From Algoriphagus resistens (GTDB taxonomy: Bacteria; Bacteroidota; Bacteroidia; Cytophagales; Cyclobacteriaceae): a stretch of 64,000 nt of DNA. Shown piece after piece: positions 52,764 to 63,029 of the stretch. Position numbers and translations under genes: made by a program. The DNA lies in contig NZ_LMXN01000006.1 in NCBI RefSeq assembly GCF_001442615.1, forward strand, positions 186,001 through 250,000. Reading direction: 5' to 3'. The notes under the pieces were generated by a model. That model did no database searches and had not been told where the DNA came from. It was given only the letters and a program-made list of their open reading frames with translations. The first letter of the stretch is position 1, and each line of letters opens with the position of its first letter.

Positions 52764-55625
52764 TCAAGCGCCAGAGTTCTGTTTCAGGGAATATTCCTTT
52801 AATTTTTCAGCAAGAGCAACCAGGCGAATTGGCTTGGTGAGGTAATCATCCATCCCTGCCTCTGCTGCCTTTTTCTGATCTTCATCAAAGACATTGGCAG
52901 ATAGCCCGATAATAAAAAGTCTTCCTTTCTCTCCCAACAGTCTGATCTTCTTAGCAGCTTCCAGTCCATTGAGCACCGGCATCTGGACATCCATCAGTAT
53001 AATATCATACTCCTTTTTCCTAACCAAATCCAACGCTTCTTGCCCATTTCTGGCTACAGCAAAATCATAATACCCTAGTTGCTCTAGCATCAAAGTCATC
53101 AGCTCGAGATTGAGATCATTGTCTTCTGCCAATAAAATCCGGGCAGGATACTCCTGGGCCATATCATTCCAGTTTGATCGCTTAGGCAATTCGTCAGAAG
53201 AATGTTTAGACACAACCTCAGGTGCGTTCTTTAGAATAACCGAAAAGGAAAACTCCGCTCCTTTTCCGAGCTCACTTGAAATAAGCAGTTCCCCTCCCAT
53301 TAATTCTACGATTTTCTTGGCAATCGCCAAGCCCAACCCAGTACCTTGATAACTCCGGCTGCTTGAACTTTCCACCTGATAAAACGGGTCGGTCAATTTA
53401 GGAATTTCTGCTGCAGGAATTCCAATTCCGCTATCCTTGACACTGCACCGCAAGAAGTTAATCTCTCCGGAAATATTTTCCATTTCAAGCTTCACCAAGA
53501 CGGTCCCTCCCTTGGGCGTAAACTTCACCGCATTGCCTACAAGATTGAGAATAATCTGATTGATCTTTTCCGCATCCCCCTCCATCAACTCTTTCGTCTC
53601 CGGTGAATACAAGGTAGTAAGGTTCACACCCTTCTTCTGCGCCAGTCCATAAAAAATCTGAACCTGTTTTTCCAACTCTTCTGCCGGAGAGAAGACCACA
53701 GAATATAGGTCTATTTTCCCTGCTTCAATTTTCGAATAATCAAGGATGTCCTTGATTATATTCAATAAAGAATTGCCTGAGTTTTTGATAATTTCCAGGT
53801 ACTGAAGCTGTTCAGCATCCAGTTCAGTTTGATCCAGCAAGTCAATGATTCCCAGAAGCCCATTCATAGGAGTTCTGATTTCATGGCTCATATTGGCCAA
53901 AAATTCAGACTTGGCCTTACTTGCCTGATCAGCTGCATTCATCGCTTCCACCAACCCCTTTTCCCAAATGCGCTGACTGGTGATGTCTTTGGCAATTGAC
54001 ATCATCCGTTTGGAATCCAACGGAAAAAAACGGACCTCAAAGTATTGACTGTCCTGGCCAATTCTAATCTTCAGATCAATGGTCTGGATCTGCCCCGTTT
54101 TTCTTGCCAGATTAAAGGCAAACTGTGTTTGCTCGCGCTGTTTTCGAGGAACCAAATCAAACACTAATTCACCGATCAAAGGCCGGTCCAATGAGTTAAG
54201 AACTTTCTGGTCCCTCGCATGGGATTCCAATACTATACCATCGTTGTCATAGGCAAAAATGATATCGGGAATATTATCTATAAGATTTTGCAGGCGTTTT
54301 CCGCTTTCGATCAACTCCTTTTTACTTTGATATTGATCAGTGATATCTGTGCATATGCCAAGTCCGCCATTGAACCTGCCCTTCTCATCAAAGAGTAACT
54401 TCTCAAAAACCCGAAGCCGAATCTGTTTGCCGTCCGGTTTTCTGAAATCATACTCCAGATCGACAAAAGATTTATTCTGACCCAATGCACTTTTCACGAG
54501 CTCTTTGATATTCAAGGCATCTTCATATTTCCCCTCACTTCTAAACGCCTCCAAAAATTCGGATTTGGGATACCCCAAGATCTCATCCACTTCATCACTT
54601 ACACGGGTAATTTCTCCCTTATAATTATGAAAAAAGACAAAACCCCGAAGTTCCTTTAACAGGAGGTTTTGCTGGTCAAACAGTTCTGAAATTTCCTCGG
54701 CACTCTCCTGTAATAACTTCTGCGCTGCTAACCTGCTTTGTAAGGAAAGAGCAAAGAAAACCACAGTTCCTATAAGCAAAAGTACTAACGCTATGAATAA
54801 GAAAAGATAAGTACTATATATTCCTCCGATGATCGAATCTGACTCAATCATGAATAAGAGCGCAGCTCCTTCATAAATCTCTCCAAAGTCAAAAGGATAT
54901 TGTACCAACACCCCAGACCCAGAAGCAGCCCCTTGCTCCCAATCAACATCATAGAGACCTATAACCCCAATTGAAGCATCATTTCGGATTTTCTTTAAGG
55001 ATAAATTGTCAATTGACAGTTCATCTTCATTTTGCTCAAGATCCAGATTTTCCAGCTTCTCACCCAACATCAGAAATTTGCTCCCCCCTCTGTTCAGGTA
55101 ATAGTGGGTTACAAAATTCTTTGTAAACTGAATAGGGTCCAAAGCAAAAGAAAGTTCGAAACCAATTTCATTCCCTTTGGTTAAGAAAAGGAAATCACGA
55201 TTTCCTTTTCCAGGTACCTTTCCATAAAATTTACTTCTAATAAAGTCATTTCTTTCGGTCTTTGTCAGGTAGATAACCGAATCCTGAAGGGTCACCCAGA
55301 CCGTATCTATCAAGCCAGGATAATTATTATAAACCTTTCTAACCACCTTGGTCAAATCATCCCCAAAATCATCCGCGTCTAACCCGTCATCTTCCAGATA
55401 GTCTAGCAGCCCCTTGGCGTTTTCTTCAAACCGATCAATTGCTATCTCTATTTCCGTAGCTGCAAGCTCTGATTGCTTTCTCAGAAACTCCCTTCTGGAT
55501 TTGATTTCAGCATCTTTAATAGCCTTAAAAAAGCTTACGCCAAGAATAATTACAAGCACCACTAAAACACTTCCGCTGACAATCGTCAACCAATAATCCC
55601 TACGATATCCACTATCCTTTATCAT
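52764..55625 (-). CDS. hybrid sensor histidine kinase with PAS domains and receiver
   Basis: 953 aa. N-terminal TM helix (about 12-33), a periplasmic sensor region (about 34-270), TM2 (about 275-300), a PAS domain (GFVFFHNYKGEITRVSDEVDEILGY), a second PAS (IPDIIFAYDNDGIVLES), a coiled coil, HisKA with phospho-accepting His581 in ANMSHEIRTPMNG, HATPase (NLVGNAVKFTPKGG; DSGIGIP; GTGLGLAIAKKIVELMGG), and a C-terminal receiver with Asp879 in LMDVQMPVLNG. No output regulator is adjacent. The ATG overlaps the stop of the Cache lipoprotein gene, so the two are co-translated. Confidence 0.94.
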   Translation of the reverse strand: MIKDSGYRRDYWLTIVSGSVLVVLVIILGVSFFKAIKDAEIKSRREFLRKQSELAATEIEIAIDRFEENAKGLLDYLEDDGLDADDFGDDLTKVVRKVYNNYPGLIDTVWVTLQDSVIYLTKTERNDFIRSKFYGKVPGKGNRDFLFLTKGNEIGFELSFALDPIQFTKNFVTHYYLNRGGSKFLMLGEKLENLDLEQNEDELSIDNLSLKKIRNDASIGVIGLYDVDWEQGAASGSGVLVQYPFDFGEIYEGAALLFMIESDSIIGGIYSTYLFLFIALVLLLIGTVVFFALSLQSRLAAQKLLQESAEEISELFDQQNLLLKELRGFVFFHNYKGEITRVSDEVDEILGYPKSEFLEAFRSEGKYEDALNIKELVKSALGQNKSFVDLEYDFRKPDGKQIRLRVFEKLLFDEKGRFNGGLGICTDITDQYQSKKELIESGKRLQNLIDNIPDIIFAYDNDGIVLESHARDQKVLNSLDRPLIGELVFDLVPRKQREQTQFAFNLARKTGQIQTIDLKIRIGQDSQYFEVRFFPLDSKRMMSIAKDITSQRIWEKGLVEAMNAADQASKAKSEFLANMSHEIRTPMNGLLGIIDLLDQTELDAEQLQYLEIIKNSGNSLLNIIKDILDYSKIEAGKIDLYSVVFSPAEELEKQVQIFYGLAQKKGVNLTTLYSPETKELMEGDAEKINQIILNLVGNAVKFTPKGGTVLVKLEMENISGEINFLRCSVKDSGIGIPAAEIPKLTDPFYQVESSSSRSYQGTGLGLAIAKKIVELMGGELLISSELGKGAEFSFSVILKNAPEVVSKHSSDELPKRSNWNDMAQEYPARILLAEDNDLNLELMTLMLEQLGYYDFAVARNGQEALDLVRKKEYDIILMDVQMPVLNGLEAAKKIRLLGEKGRLFIIGLSANVFDEDQKKAAEAGMDDYLTKPIRLVALAEKLKEYSLKQNSGA

Positions 55626-56629
55626 CAGGATTTGAGTTTAACCTCTATTAAATACCAGTCAAGAAGTGTAAATGGAACGGCATAGGCAGCTATCGGGCTA
55701 AACTCATCTTTGAAAAAGAAATGAGATTTTCTATTTAAAAGAATGGCTTTGGCCATTTCCCGAACTTCATTATTCTTACTGTTAAACAGGTTAAAGTCCG
55801 AGATCCGAAAGTTATCCGCAAGAATTGTTTCTTTATACACATGGTTCAACAAAGGAGGGAAACTCAATGCCTCAATCGCCTTACCATTCCCTCCTACAAT
55901 ATCCCCTTTACTGTTTACGATTAAAAAATCCCCTTCCTTATTCTTTAAAAAACGGGTAATCAGCTCATCTACGGTAATATCAATCCCAAGGACTGCATAT
56001 AATTCTCCCTGCTCAACCACCGGATGAACCAAGGAAAGAATCCATCCCCTACCTGCCGGGTCGACATAAACCTCAGGTATCCAAACCGGCCCCCGTTCAG
56101 GATTATGCTTAAAATCTCCCTCATAAAAAAAATTGAAACGCGTAAGATCAATACCGGGATCCAAAAGTGTTTTAGAGTCATACGCAGGAAAAACGCGGGA
56201 CACTTGATCAACCGAATTGTAATAAACCTGTGCCAGCATACTGTGTTTTTCAAAAGTCTGATAAAACAACGAATCCATGCCATTGGTGATCAGCACATGC
56301 TGCATTGCTGAGTCATAGTCAGGTGTGGTGTTGAGTATAACCACAGAACTTAGTTTCCTGGAATCCTGGGGTGAATTCGTTGAATACCCCCCAACAAAAT
56401 CATATTTATCTACCTCAACATACCTCTGCAAGCTATCCCTGTTTTCTAAAAGGAATTCAAAATGATCTTTTAGCAGAATAATTTCCCCATTAAGATTAGT
56501 AAGCTCAGATTCTATTTCCTGAACAATAGACCGGTCAAAAACCAGCTCGCTGTTTCTGCTGTTATTTGCAGCAGGTTCGCATGAAAATAAGACGATCAGT
56601 AACGGAAAAATCCAAAAGATTGATTTCAT
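55625..56629 (-). CDS. Cache-domain sensor lipoprotein
   Basis: 334 aa from ATG 56629, placing the lipobox LIVLFSC (Cys18) at normal distance; an upstream start at 56674 would add 15 residues. After a helical linker comes a dCache_1-like domain: VYPAYDSKTLLDPGIDLTRFNFFYEGD-type region, IPEVYVDPAGRGWILSLVHPVVEQGELYAVLGIDITVDEL, LIVNSKGDIVGG. There is no cytoplasmic portion. Its stop overlaps the histidine kinase start (TGATG), so it is probably a ligand-binding partner of that kinase. Confidence 0.88.
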   Translation of the reverse strand: MKSIFWIFPLLIVLFSCEPAANNSRNSELVFDRSIVQEIESELTNLNGEIILLKDHFEFLLENRDSLQRYVEVDKYDFVGGYSTNSPQDSRKLSSVVILNTTPDYDSAMQHVLITNGMDSLFYQTFEKHSMLAQVYYNSVDQVSRVFPAYDSKTLLDPGIDLTRFNFFYEGDFKHNPERGPVWIPEVYVDPAGRGWILSLVHPVVEQGELYAVLGIDITVDELITRFLKNKEGDFLIVNSKGDIVGGNGKAIEALSFPPLLNHVYKETILADNFRISDFNLFNSKNNEVREMAKAILLNRKSHFFFKDEFSPIAAYAVPFTLLDWYLIEVKLKS

Positions 56630-56651
56630 GAGGCTTAAGCTGATCGGGAAA

Positions 56652-56891
56652 TTATAAATTTTCCACTTCAGCACGAAATGATTGTCCCATTTCCTTAAAC
56701 CTTAATTTCACCTTCTCAAAAAAATCACCCGTCCAAAACCCCTTCAAATCCTCCTCATCCAAAACATCCGTTTCAGGGATTTTGAACGTCTGCTCCATGG
56801 GTCCCGACTCAAATTTGAGGATGTATTTGTTATTCCAGGAGAATACACTGATGCGTATATCCTCCTGGATAAATTCTTGTACTACTCTCAT
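56652..56891 (-). CDS. small conserved hypothetical protein
   Basis: 79 aa, acidic, alpha/beta: MRVVQEFIQEDIRISVFSWNNKYILKFESGPMEQTFKIPETDVLDEEDLK. No signal or membrane segment. The four-base overlap with the osmC stop and close spacing to the Cache gene (22 bases) place it in a five-gene unit. Function unknown. Confidence 0.85.
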   Translation of the reverse strand: MRVVQEFIQEDIRISVFSWNNKYILKFESGPMEQTFKIPETDVLDEEDLKGFWTGDFFEKVKLRFKEMGQSFRAEVENL

Positions 56892-57304
56892 TTTCCAGTT
56901 ATTACCACTGATGAAAATGTAATGTTTGACTTCAAAGACGATGCTACAGAGCAGTATTTCTCCACAGCAAGCGCGACAACTTTAGCAAACTCCTCTTCTT
57001 TGGCATCAGGAGAAGTCAGGATGAATTTCAGGTGTATATCCGTGTAAAAAGCCGGAACACCTTCATTTCTCTCCCCTTCCACTTCCACAATGAAATCTAT
57101 AACGGTTTTTCGTTTCTTTTTCATCATCAAAACCGCATCCACCGAGGCACAGGATCCCAATGCCGACAACAGCATATCCATCGGAGATTGCGCTTTTTTG
57201 TCCTCTGGGTCGTACATATCAATCTGTACCACATTCCCTTGCGTGTTAACCGCTTCATACTCATGATCCGCTTTCATGCGAACCGTTACATTTCTTTTTG
57301 CCAT
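56888..57304 (-). CDS. OsmC-family protein
   Basis: 138-aa OsmC/Ohr-like fold: PMDMLLSALGSCASVDAVLMMKKKRKTVIDFIVEVEGERNEG contains the resolving-type Cys, and the second conserved Cys is in AVEKYCSVASSL. These are peroxidase-type thiol proteins against organic hydroperoxides; the YhfA/redox subgroup fits best. It lies between icmF (64 bases) and the 79-aa gene (overlap). Confidence 0.92.
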   Translation of the reverse strand: MAKRNVTVRMKADHEYEAVNTQGNVVQIDMYDPEDKKAQSPMDMLLSALGSCASVDAVLMMKKKRKTVIDFIVEVEGERNEGVPAFYTDIHLKFILTSPDAKEEEFAKVVALAVEKYCSVASSLKSNITFSSVVITGK

Positions 57305-57368
57305 TTTTCTTTTGATTATAATCCTCGATCGGATGATTTATTCACGCTACAAATCTCCCCATTCCAAC

Positions 57369-60300
57369 TTACATATTTCTGCGATACTGCCCTCCCACTT
57401 CATAAAGTGCATGGGTTATCTGCCCAAGTGAACAATACTTTACAGCTTCCATTAGTTCCTCAAAAATATTCCCATTTTCAACAGACACTTTTCTAAGTGC
57501 TTGCAGATGCGTTTCAACCAAATCCGGATGCGAAGCCTTCAGCGTTTCCAACGTTTTAATCTGAGCTTCTTTTTCATCTTTCTCTGCCCTGATCACTTCC
57601 CCGGGAGTTACCGTAGGTGATCCATCCGAAGAAAGGAAAGTATTCACCCCAATAATCGGGAACTCCCCCGTATGTTTGAGCATTTCATAATGCATACTTT
57701 CCTCCTGTATTTTACCACGCTGATACATCGTCTCCATTGCTCCCAGGACGCCTCCACGCTCGGTAATCCTATCAAATTCTACATACACTGCTTCCTCTAC
57801 CAAGTCTGTCAACTCCTCTATAATAAAAGAACCCTGAATAGGATTTTCATTCTTGGCAAGTCCCAATTCTTTATTGATAATCAATTGGATAGCCATAGCT
57901 CTACGAACTGATGCTTCAGTAGGTGTGGTGATTGCTTCATCGTAAGCATTGGTGTGCAGGGAATTGCAATTATCATAAATCGCATAGAGTGCTTGTAGCG
58001 TAGTTCTGATATCATTGAAATCAATCTCCTGGGCGTGGAGCGAACGGCCTGAAGTCTGTATATGATATTTTAGCATCTGCGAGCGCTCGTTTGCGCCGTA
58101 TTTTAGCTTCATTGCTTTAGCCCAGATTCTTCTGGCCACTCTGCCGATTACCGCATATTCGGGATCAATCCCATTGGAAAAAAAGAAGGAAAGGTTTGGC
58201 GCAAATTGATTGATATCCATTCCTCTACTGACATAGTATTCCACATAGGTAAAGCCATTGGAAAGGGTCAAAGCCAATTGCGTAATAGGATTGGCTCCAG
58301 CTTCCGCAATATGATAACCGGAAATAGAAACAGAATAGAAATTTCGTATGTGCTGTTCGATGAAATATTGCTGCACATCTCCCATCAGTCTAAGCGAAAA
58401 TTCGGTAGAGAAAATACAGGTATTCTGCGCCTGATCCTCTTTCAGGATATCCGCCTGTACGGTTCCCCTCACCCGGGCGATTGTATCGGATTTGATTTTC
58501 TGATATACCTCAGCTGGCAAAACCTGATCTCCGGTCACACCCAACAGCATCAGCCCCAGCCCATTATTCCCTTCAGGGACTTTGGCATTATAGGTTGGTC
58601 TGGCAAGGTTTTTACTTTTATAAATTTGGGCTATTTGCTTATCTATCTCCGCTTCCAGTCCATTCTCTTTAATATAAACCTCACATTGCTGATCTATCGC
58701 TGCATTTAAGAAGAATGCGGTCATTGTAGCTGCCGGACCATTAATAGTCATTGACACTGAGGTCATTGGATCCACTAGATTAAAGCCGGAGTAAAGCTTT
58801 TTGGCATCATCCAGGCAGCAAACATTCACACCGGAGTTACCGATTTTACCATAGATATCCGGCCGGTAATCGGGATCTTCGCCGTACAAAGTAACGGAGT
58901 CAAATGCTGTGGAAAGCCGTTTTGCAGCCATATCCCTGGACACATAATGAAAGCGCTTGTTTGTTCGCTCCGGACTGCCTTCTCCCGCAAACATACGGGT
59001 AGGATCCTCCCCCTCTCTTTTAAATGGAAAAACACCCGCAGTATAAGGGAATTTTCCGGGAACATTCTCCCTCAAGCCCCATTTCAAAATATCTCCCCAA
59101 GCCTCGTACTTAGGTAAGGAAACCTTCGGAATACGCGTCTCTGAAAGTGAGGTGGAGTAAGTTTTAATCCTGATCTCCTTTTCGCGTACTTTGAACACAT
59201 AAAAGTCCTCAGCAAATTTGGCTGATTCGGAAGCCCATTCTTCCAGCCATTTTTTGTTTTTGGGGTCGAATTCAAGTTCTACCTGGGCATAGACTTCCTG
59301 AAGTTCCTTGACCAATCTATCCTTGTCGGCTACGCTCGTAGTTTGTATCGCTTCAATGGATTTGGTAATGCTATAGAGCTGTTGGGCGATTTCTCTTTGC
59401 TCCTCTACCCAGACATCATAATTTCGGTTGATTTCAGAGATTTCCGACAGATAGCGGGTTCTGGCCGGGGGAATAATATAAATTTTCTCTGAATTCCCCG
59501 CCGTTAACCCAAAATTGCTGTGCAGTGCTGAATGCTCCTCGGAGATCTTGGAAATCAGGGTACGGTAAAGCTGGTTCATACCCGGGTCATTAAACTGAGA
59601 GGCAATGGTGCCAAAGACAGGAAGATCCTCATCCTTGGTTTCCCATAGCTTGTGGTTACGCTTATACTGCTTTTTCACATCCCGAATGGCATCCAATGCG
59701 CCTCTTTTATCAAACTTATTCAGGGCTATCACATCAGCAAAATCCAACATATCAATCTTCTCTAATTGAGAGGCGGCCCCGTATTCAGGTGTCATCACAT
59801 AAAGTGAAAGATCTGAATGCTCAATGATCTCGGTGTCAGATTGGCCAATTCCAGAAGTCTCCAAAATCACCAGATCGTAACCGGCGGCTTTCACAGTATC
59901 CACTGCGTCTTGAACATAGCGTGAAAGTGCAAGATTTGACTGGCGGGTGGCAAGAGAGCGCATATATACCCGTGGATGATGAATTGCATTCATCCGTATC
60001 CTATCTCCCAACAGTGCTCCACCTGTTTTTCGTTTAGATGGGTCAACTGATATAATAGCCAGAGTTTTATCATCAAAATCCATGATAAATCTCCGTACCA
60101 ATTCATCCACCAGGGAAGACTTACCTGCTCCACCGGTTCCGGTAATACCCAGCACAGGGATCTTAGAATTCTTACTTTGTTTTCTTACTTTTTCAAGAAG
60201 CGCAGAAGAATTTTCAGGGAAATTTTCAAATGCGGAAATGGCCCTGGCGACATGCTCCTTTTTATCCACGCCTAATACAAACCCCTCAGGCAGCTCATCA

Positions 60301-60803
60301 CCTATTGCAAAATCACATTGGCTCACCAGATCGTTTATCATTCCCTGTAAACCCATAGCGCGTCCATCATCCGGAGCGTAAATCCTGGTAATTCCGTAGT
60401 CATGAAGTTCGCGGATCTCCTCAGGAAGGATAGTCCCGCCACCTCCGCCAAAAATCTTTACATGTGCAGCACCTTTTTCGCGAAGCAAATCATACATGTA
60501 TTTGAAAAACTCCACATGCCCACCCTGGTAGGAAGTGATCGCAATTGCCTGCACATCCTCTTGTATGGCACAGGCTACGATCTCCTGAACAGATCTATTA
60601 TGACCTAGATGGATTACTTCACAGCCAGTAGACTGGATGATCCGGCGCATAATATTTATCGCTGCATCATGCCCGTCAAAAAGCGAAGCAGCAGTTACTA
60701 TTCGAATGTGGTTTTTGGGTTTATAGCTCTCAGGAATTGTGGTCATGGAGTTGGATTGGCTTGATGTTGTATTCAAATTATTTGGCGATGGCATGCTTGG
60801 CAC
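57369..60803 (-). CDS. icmF: fused isobutyryl-CoA mutase
   Basis: 1144 aa, adenosylcobalamin enzyme interconverting isobutyryl- and n-butyryl-CoA (some also pivalyl/isovaleryl-CoA). Order of domains: B12-binding (about 30-165; [41 protein letters not shown]), MeaB-type GTPase chaperone (about 205-460; Walker [36 protein letters not shown]), linker, and substrate-binding mutase barrel (about 560-1144). GTG at 60803 is the longest start; ATG at 60794 is equally likely, with a -7-like box TATATTTG at 60820-60827. First gene of the minus-strand unit. Confidence 0.96.
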   Translation of the reverse strand: MPSMPSPNNLNTTSSQSNSMTTIPESYKPKNHIRIVTAASLFDGHDAAINIMRRIIQSTGCEVIHLGHNRSVQEIVACAIQEDVQAIAITSYQGGHVEFFKYMYDLLREKGAAHVKIFGGGGGTILPEEIRELHDYGITRIYAPDDGRAMGLQGMINDLVSQCDFAIGDELPEGFVLGVDKKEHVARAISAFENFPENSSALLEKVRKQSKNSKIPVLGITGTGGAGKSSLVDELVRRFIMDFDDKTLAIISVDPSKRKTGGALLGDRIRMNAIHHPRVYMRSLATRQSNLALSRYVQDAVDTVKAAGYDLVILETSGIGQSDTEIIEHSDLSLYVMTPEYGAASQLEKIDMLDFADVIALNKFDKRGALDAIRDVKKQYKRNHKLWETKDEDLPVFGTIASQFNDPGMNQLYRTLISKISEEHSALHSNFGLTAGNSEKIYIIPPARTRYLSEISEINRNYDVWVEEQREIAQQLYSITKSIEAIQTTSVADKDRLVKELQEVYAQVELEFDPKNKKWLEEWASESAKFAEDFYVFKVREKEIRIKTYSTSLSETRIPKVSLPKYEAWGDILKWGLRENVPGKFPYTAGVFPFKREGEDPTRMFAGEGSPERTNKRFHYVSRDMAAKRLSTAFDSVTLYGEDPDYRPDIYGKIGNSGVNVCCLDDAKKLYSGFNLVDPMTSVSMTINGPAATMTAFFLNAAIDQQCEVYIKENGLEAEIDKQIAQIYKSKNLARPTYNAKVPEGNNGLGLMLLGVTGDQVLPAEVYQKIKSDTIARVRGTVQADILKEDQAQNTCIFSTEFSLRLMGDVQQYFIEQHIRNFYSVSISGYHIAEAGANPITQLALTLSNGFTYVEYYVSRGMDINQFAPNLSFFFSNGIDPEYAVIGRVARRIWAKAMKLKYGANERSQMLKYHIQTSGRSLHAQEIDFNDIRTTLQALYAIYDNCNSLHTNAYDEAITTPTEASVRRAMAIQLIINKELGLAKNENPIQGSFIIEELTDLVEEAVYVEFDRITERGGVLGAMETMYQRGKIQEESMHYEMLKHTGEFPIIGVNTFLSSDGSPTVTPGEVIRAEKDEKEAQIKTLETLKASHPDLVETHLQALRKVSVENGNIFEELMEAVKYCSLGQITHALYEVGGQYRRNM

Positions 60804-60987
60804 CTTTTTGCACAGTTCACAAATATAACATTTTAAAGGCGCTCCACTTTCGCTATTGCATGAAAAACAAAATATAATTTGGCCGGAAGATCGCTAGAAT
60901 TACGACTGAACTAAACCTTTTTTCAGGGAATATTTCCGATCTTGGATGCTTTAACGTGTGTATTTTCAACTCCTTAATCTTTCCTTT

Positions 60988-62280
60988 ATGATTACCTATG
61001 TCACCCCTGAAGTTGCCGTTTCTTCCATACAAAGCCATCAGCGGGTTTTTATACACGGAAGTGCAGCCACTCCTACTATCCTCTTATATGCGCTGGCAGC
61101 AAGAAAAGATGAGTTAAAGGAGGTAGAAATAGTCGCCATTACCACCCTTGGTGACATGCCCTTAGTATCTGATGAATGCAAAGGGAGTTTTTATATGAAT
61201 TCCCTATTTGTTTCTCAAAACGTACGTGAAGCCGTCAATTCAGAGCACGGAGGTTATGTCCCTATCTTTTTAAGTGAAATAGGCAGTCTATTCAGGCAGG
61301 GTATTTTAAAAATAGATGTTGCTATTGTTCAGGTTTCTGAGCCGGATGCCCATGGATTTTGCTCGCTAGGCACTTCTGTGGACGTAGCCAAACCAGCTGT
61401 AGAAACGGCAAGGATAGTGATAGCGCAGGTCAATAGGCAAATGCCCAGAACACACGGTGACGGTCAAATCCACACCTCCAGGTTTCATGCAGCCATATAT
61501 GTAGATGAGCCGCTACCAGAGGTGAATTATGCAGAAAAGATCACAGACACAGAACGGAAAATAGGAAATCATTGCGCTGCCCTGATAGAGGACAGATCTA
61601 CCTTACAAATGGGGATTGGTGCCATTCCAGATGCGGTACTGGACTCGTTAAAGCAACATAAAGACCTTGGCATTCATACCGAGATGTTTTCCAATGGTAT
61701 ATTGGGATTGCTGAGATCTGGTGCTATTACCAACAAATACAAGAAAAAACATCCGGGGAAAATCGTTTCCGCTTTTGTCACAGGTTCCAAGGAGCTTTAC
61801 GATGCTATAGATGATAATCCGGAGTTTTCCTTCCATGAGGCTGCTTATGTCAATGACACTGCTGTAATCCGCAAGAATCCAAAAGTCATCTCAATCAATA
61901 GCTGCCTGGAAATGGACCTTACCGGGCAGGTGTGTGCTGATTCTATTGCGAGCTACCAATACTCAGGCGTGGGCGGTCAAATGGACTTTATGCGCGGTGC
62001 GTCTCTTTCTGAAGGTGGCAAACCAATCATGGCCATGACCTCTACTACCCGGAAAGGCACTTCAAAAATAGTCCCGTTCTTAAAAGAAGGTGCCGGAGTG
62101 GTCACCACCCGGGCTCATATGCAATACGTGGTCACAGAATACGGTATGGTCAACCTCTATGGAAAAAACTTGCGTCAACGCGCATATGAACTGATGCGGA
62201 TCGCCCATCCAGATCACAGGGAAAATCTGGAAAAAGCCATTGTAACGCGATTTGGAAGTTTCATATATCCATTCAGGTGA
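60988..62280 (+). CDS. acetyl-CoA hydrolase / CoA-transferase family protein
   Basis: 430 aa from ATG 60988; the frame opens 10 codons earlier with unlikely residues. Class I CoA transferase (Cat1/butyryl-CoA:acetate type): VFIHGSAATPTILLYALAAR, VPIFLSEIGSLFRQG, DAHGFCSLGTSVD, LQMGIGAIPDAVLDSL, catalytic-Glu region HTEMFSNGILGLLRSG, YQYSGVGGQMDFMRGAS, AHMQYVVTEYGMVNLYGKNLRQRAYEL. It transfers or hydrolyses CoA thioesters. The C-terminus GSFIYPFR is repeated as an orphan tail at 63921-63971. Divergent from icmF. Confidence 0.92.
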   Translation: MITYVTPEVAVSSIQSHQRVFIHGSAATPTILLYALAARKDELKEVEIVAITTLGDMPLVSDECKGSFYMNSLFVSQNVREAVNSEHGGYVPIFLSEIGSLFRQGILKIDVAIVQVSEPDAHGFCSLGTSVDVAKPAVETARIVIAQVNRQMPRTHGDGQIHTSRFHAAIYVDEPLPEVNYAEKITDTERKIGNHCAALIEDRSTLQMGIGAIPDAVLDSLKQHKDLGIHTEMFSNGILGLLRSGAITNKYKKKHPGKIVSAFVTGSKELYDAIDDNPEFSFHEAAYVNDTAVIRKNPKVISINSCLEMDLTGQVCADSIASYQYSGVGGQMDFMRGASLSEGGKPIMAMTSTTRKGTSKIVPFLKEGAGVVTTRAHMQYVVTEYGMVNLYGKNLRQRAYELMRIAHPDHRENLEKAIVTRFGSFIYPFR

Positions 62281-62915
62281 ACTTGCCACCTAGGCTAAAG
62301 CGATTGATGGGCTTCGAGCTTCACTGGGCAACCGAAGTAGTCTTATTTGAATCCTCCGCCTTCCTAATGGAAAATCCCTGACCCAAACCTTCGTTTAAGG
62401 TATGGATACTTGCTTTTTAACCACGGGCTAATTTGTATCCTTTTTGCAAGTCCATTCCCTAATTGAATTGCATGTACAGCGTGTTCACAATGAAAAGTTG
62501 CTCATGCTTTTGGCTCAAGTCGATCTCCTTGATAGGGATAAATTAGGCATCCGAATTCAAAAAAACGGTGTAGAGCCTTTGATAGTCCAGTCGATCCATT
62601 ATCTCAAGGATGGAGTAAACCATTCCCATTTAGCTGACTATTAAACGCTAAGTGCCCTATCCTTTCAACATGGGACGCTATCGCCACCAGAGCATAAAAT
62701 CATCCTTGCAGGGGCATACTTGGAAGTATTTTCGAAACGCATCAAAGAAGATGATACCGAAGAGCAAATAAATGACCTTCGAAACCAGCTTGCTCCGATC
62801 AAAGTGCAGGTGAAGGGCAAAGACATTTACAATAATGCTGTTGTCGCAGAAAGAAACCTTGGCTGGTTTTTACGGCATGAGGTTGTTTAATATCAGACAT
62901 CTAGTAAAAACAAAC
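62281..62915. other. decayed region without an intact gene
   Basis: A 66-codon plus frame (62444-62644, containing IRIQKNGVEPLIVQSIHYL) ends at TAA. Right after it, in the same direction, an open stretch without a start reads LSALSFQHGTLSPPEHKIIL and AGAYLEVFSKRIKEDDTEEQ up to RHEVV-stop at 62890. Together they may be the relic of one gene of unknown family broken by a stop. It marks the left side of the AbiE remnant. Confidence 0.4.
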
Positions 62916-63001
62916 GTCAAGTTTTTTAATCAAAAAACTTGACAAACAGACCCAATCAGGTTTAATATTTGTCCAGTTTATTATTGAAAAAACTGGACAA
63001 A
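62916..63001. promoter_or_regulatory. two palindromic operators ahead of the AbiEi-like antitoxin
   Basis: Operator 1: GTCAAGTTTTTT / AAAAAACTTGAC, perfect 12-bp arms, 62916-62943. Operator 2: TTTGTCCAGTTT / AAACTGGACAAA, perfect 12-bp arms, 62968-63001. They share the half-site GTCmAGTTT and are centred 55 bases apart. Operator 2 covers the -33 box. AbiEi antitoxins are known to bind inverted repeats upstream of their operon and repress it. Confidence 0.75.
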
Positions 63002-63013
63002 TGCTTATCTTTG
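62984..63013 (+). promoter_or_regulatory. promoter of the AbiE-like operon
   Basis: -33 TTG (62984-62986) within the loop of operator 2, 19-base spacer, -7 TATCTTTG (63006-63013), ATG 16 bases on. Confidence 0.65.
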
Positions 63014-63029
63014 TGATAGATTTATCAGC

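Noticed and set aside
62444..62644. 66-codon frame as a functional gene
   Set aside because: It ends at a stop followed by further open sequence in the same direction, has no recognisable family, and sits in a decayed stretch.
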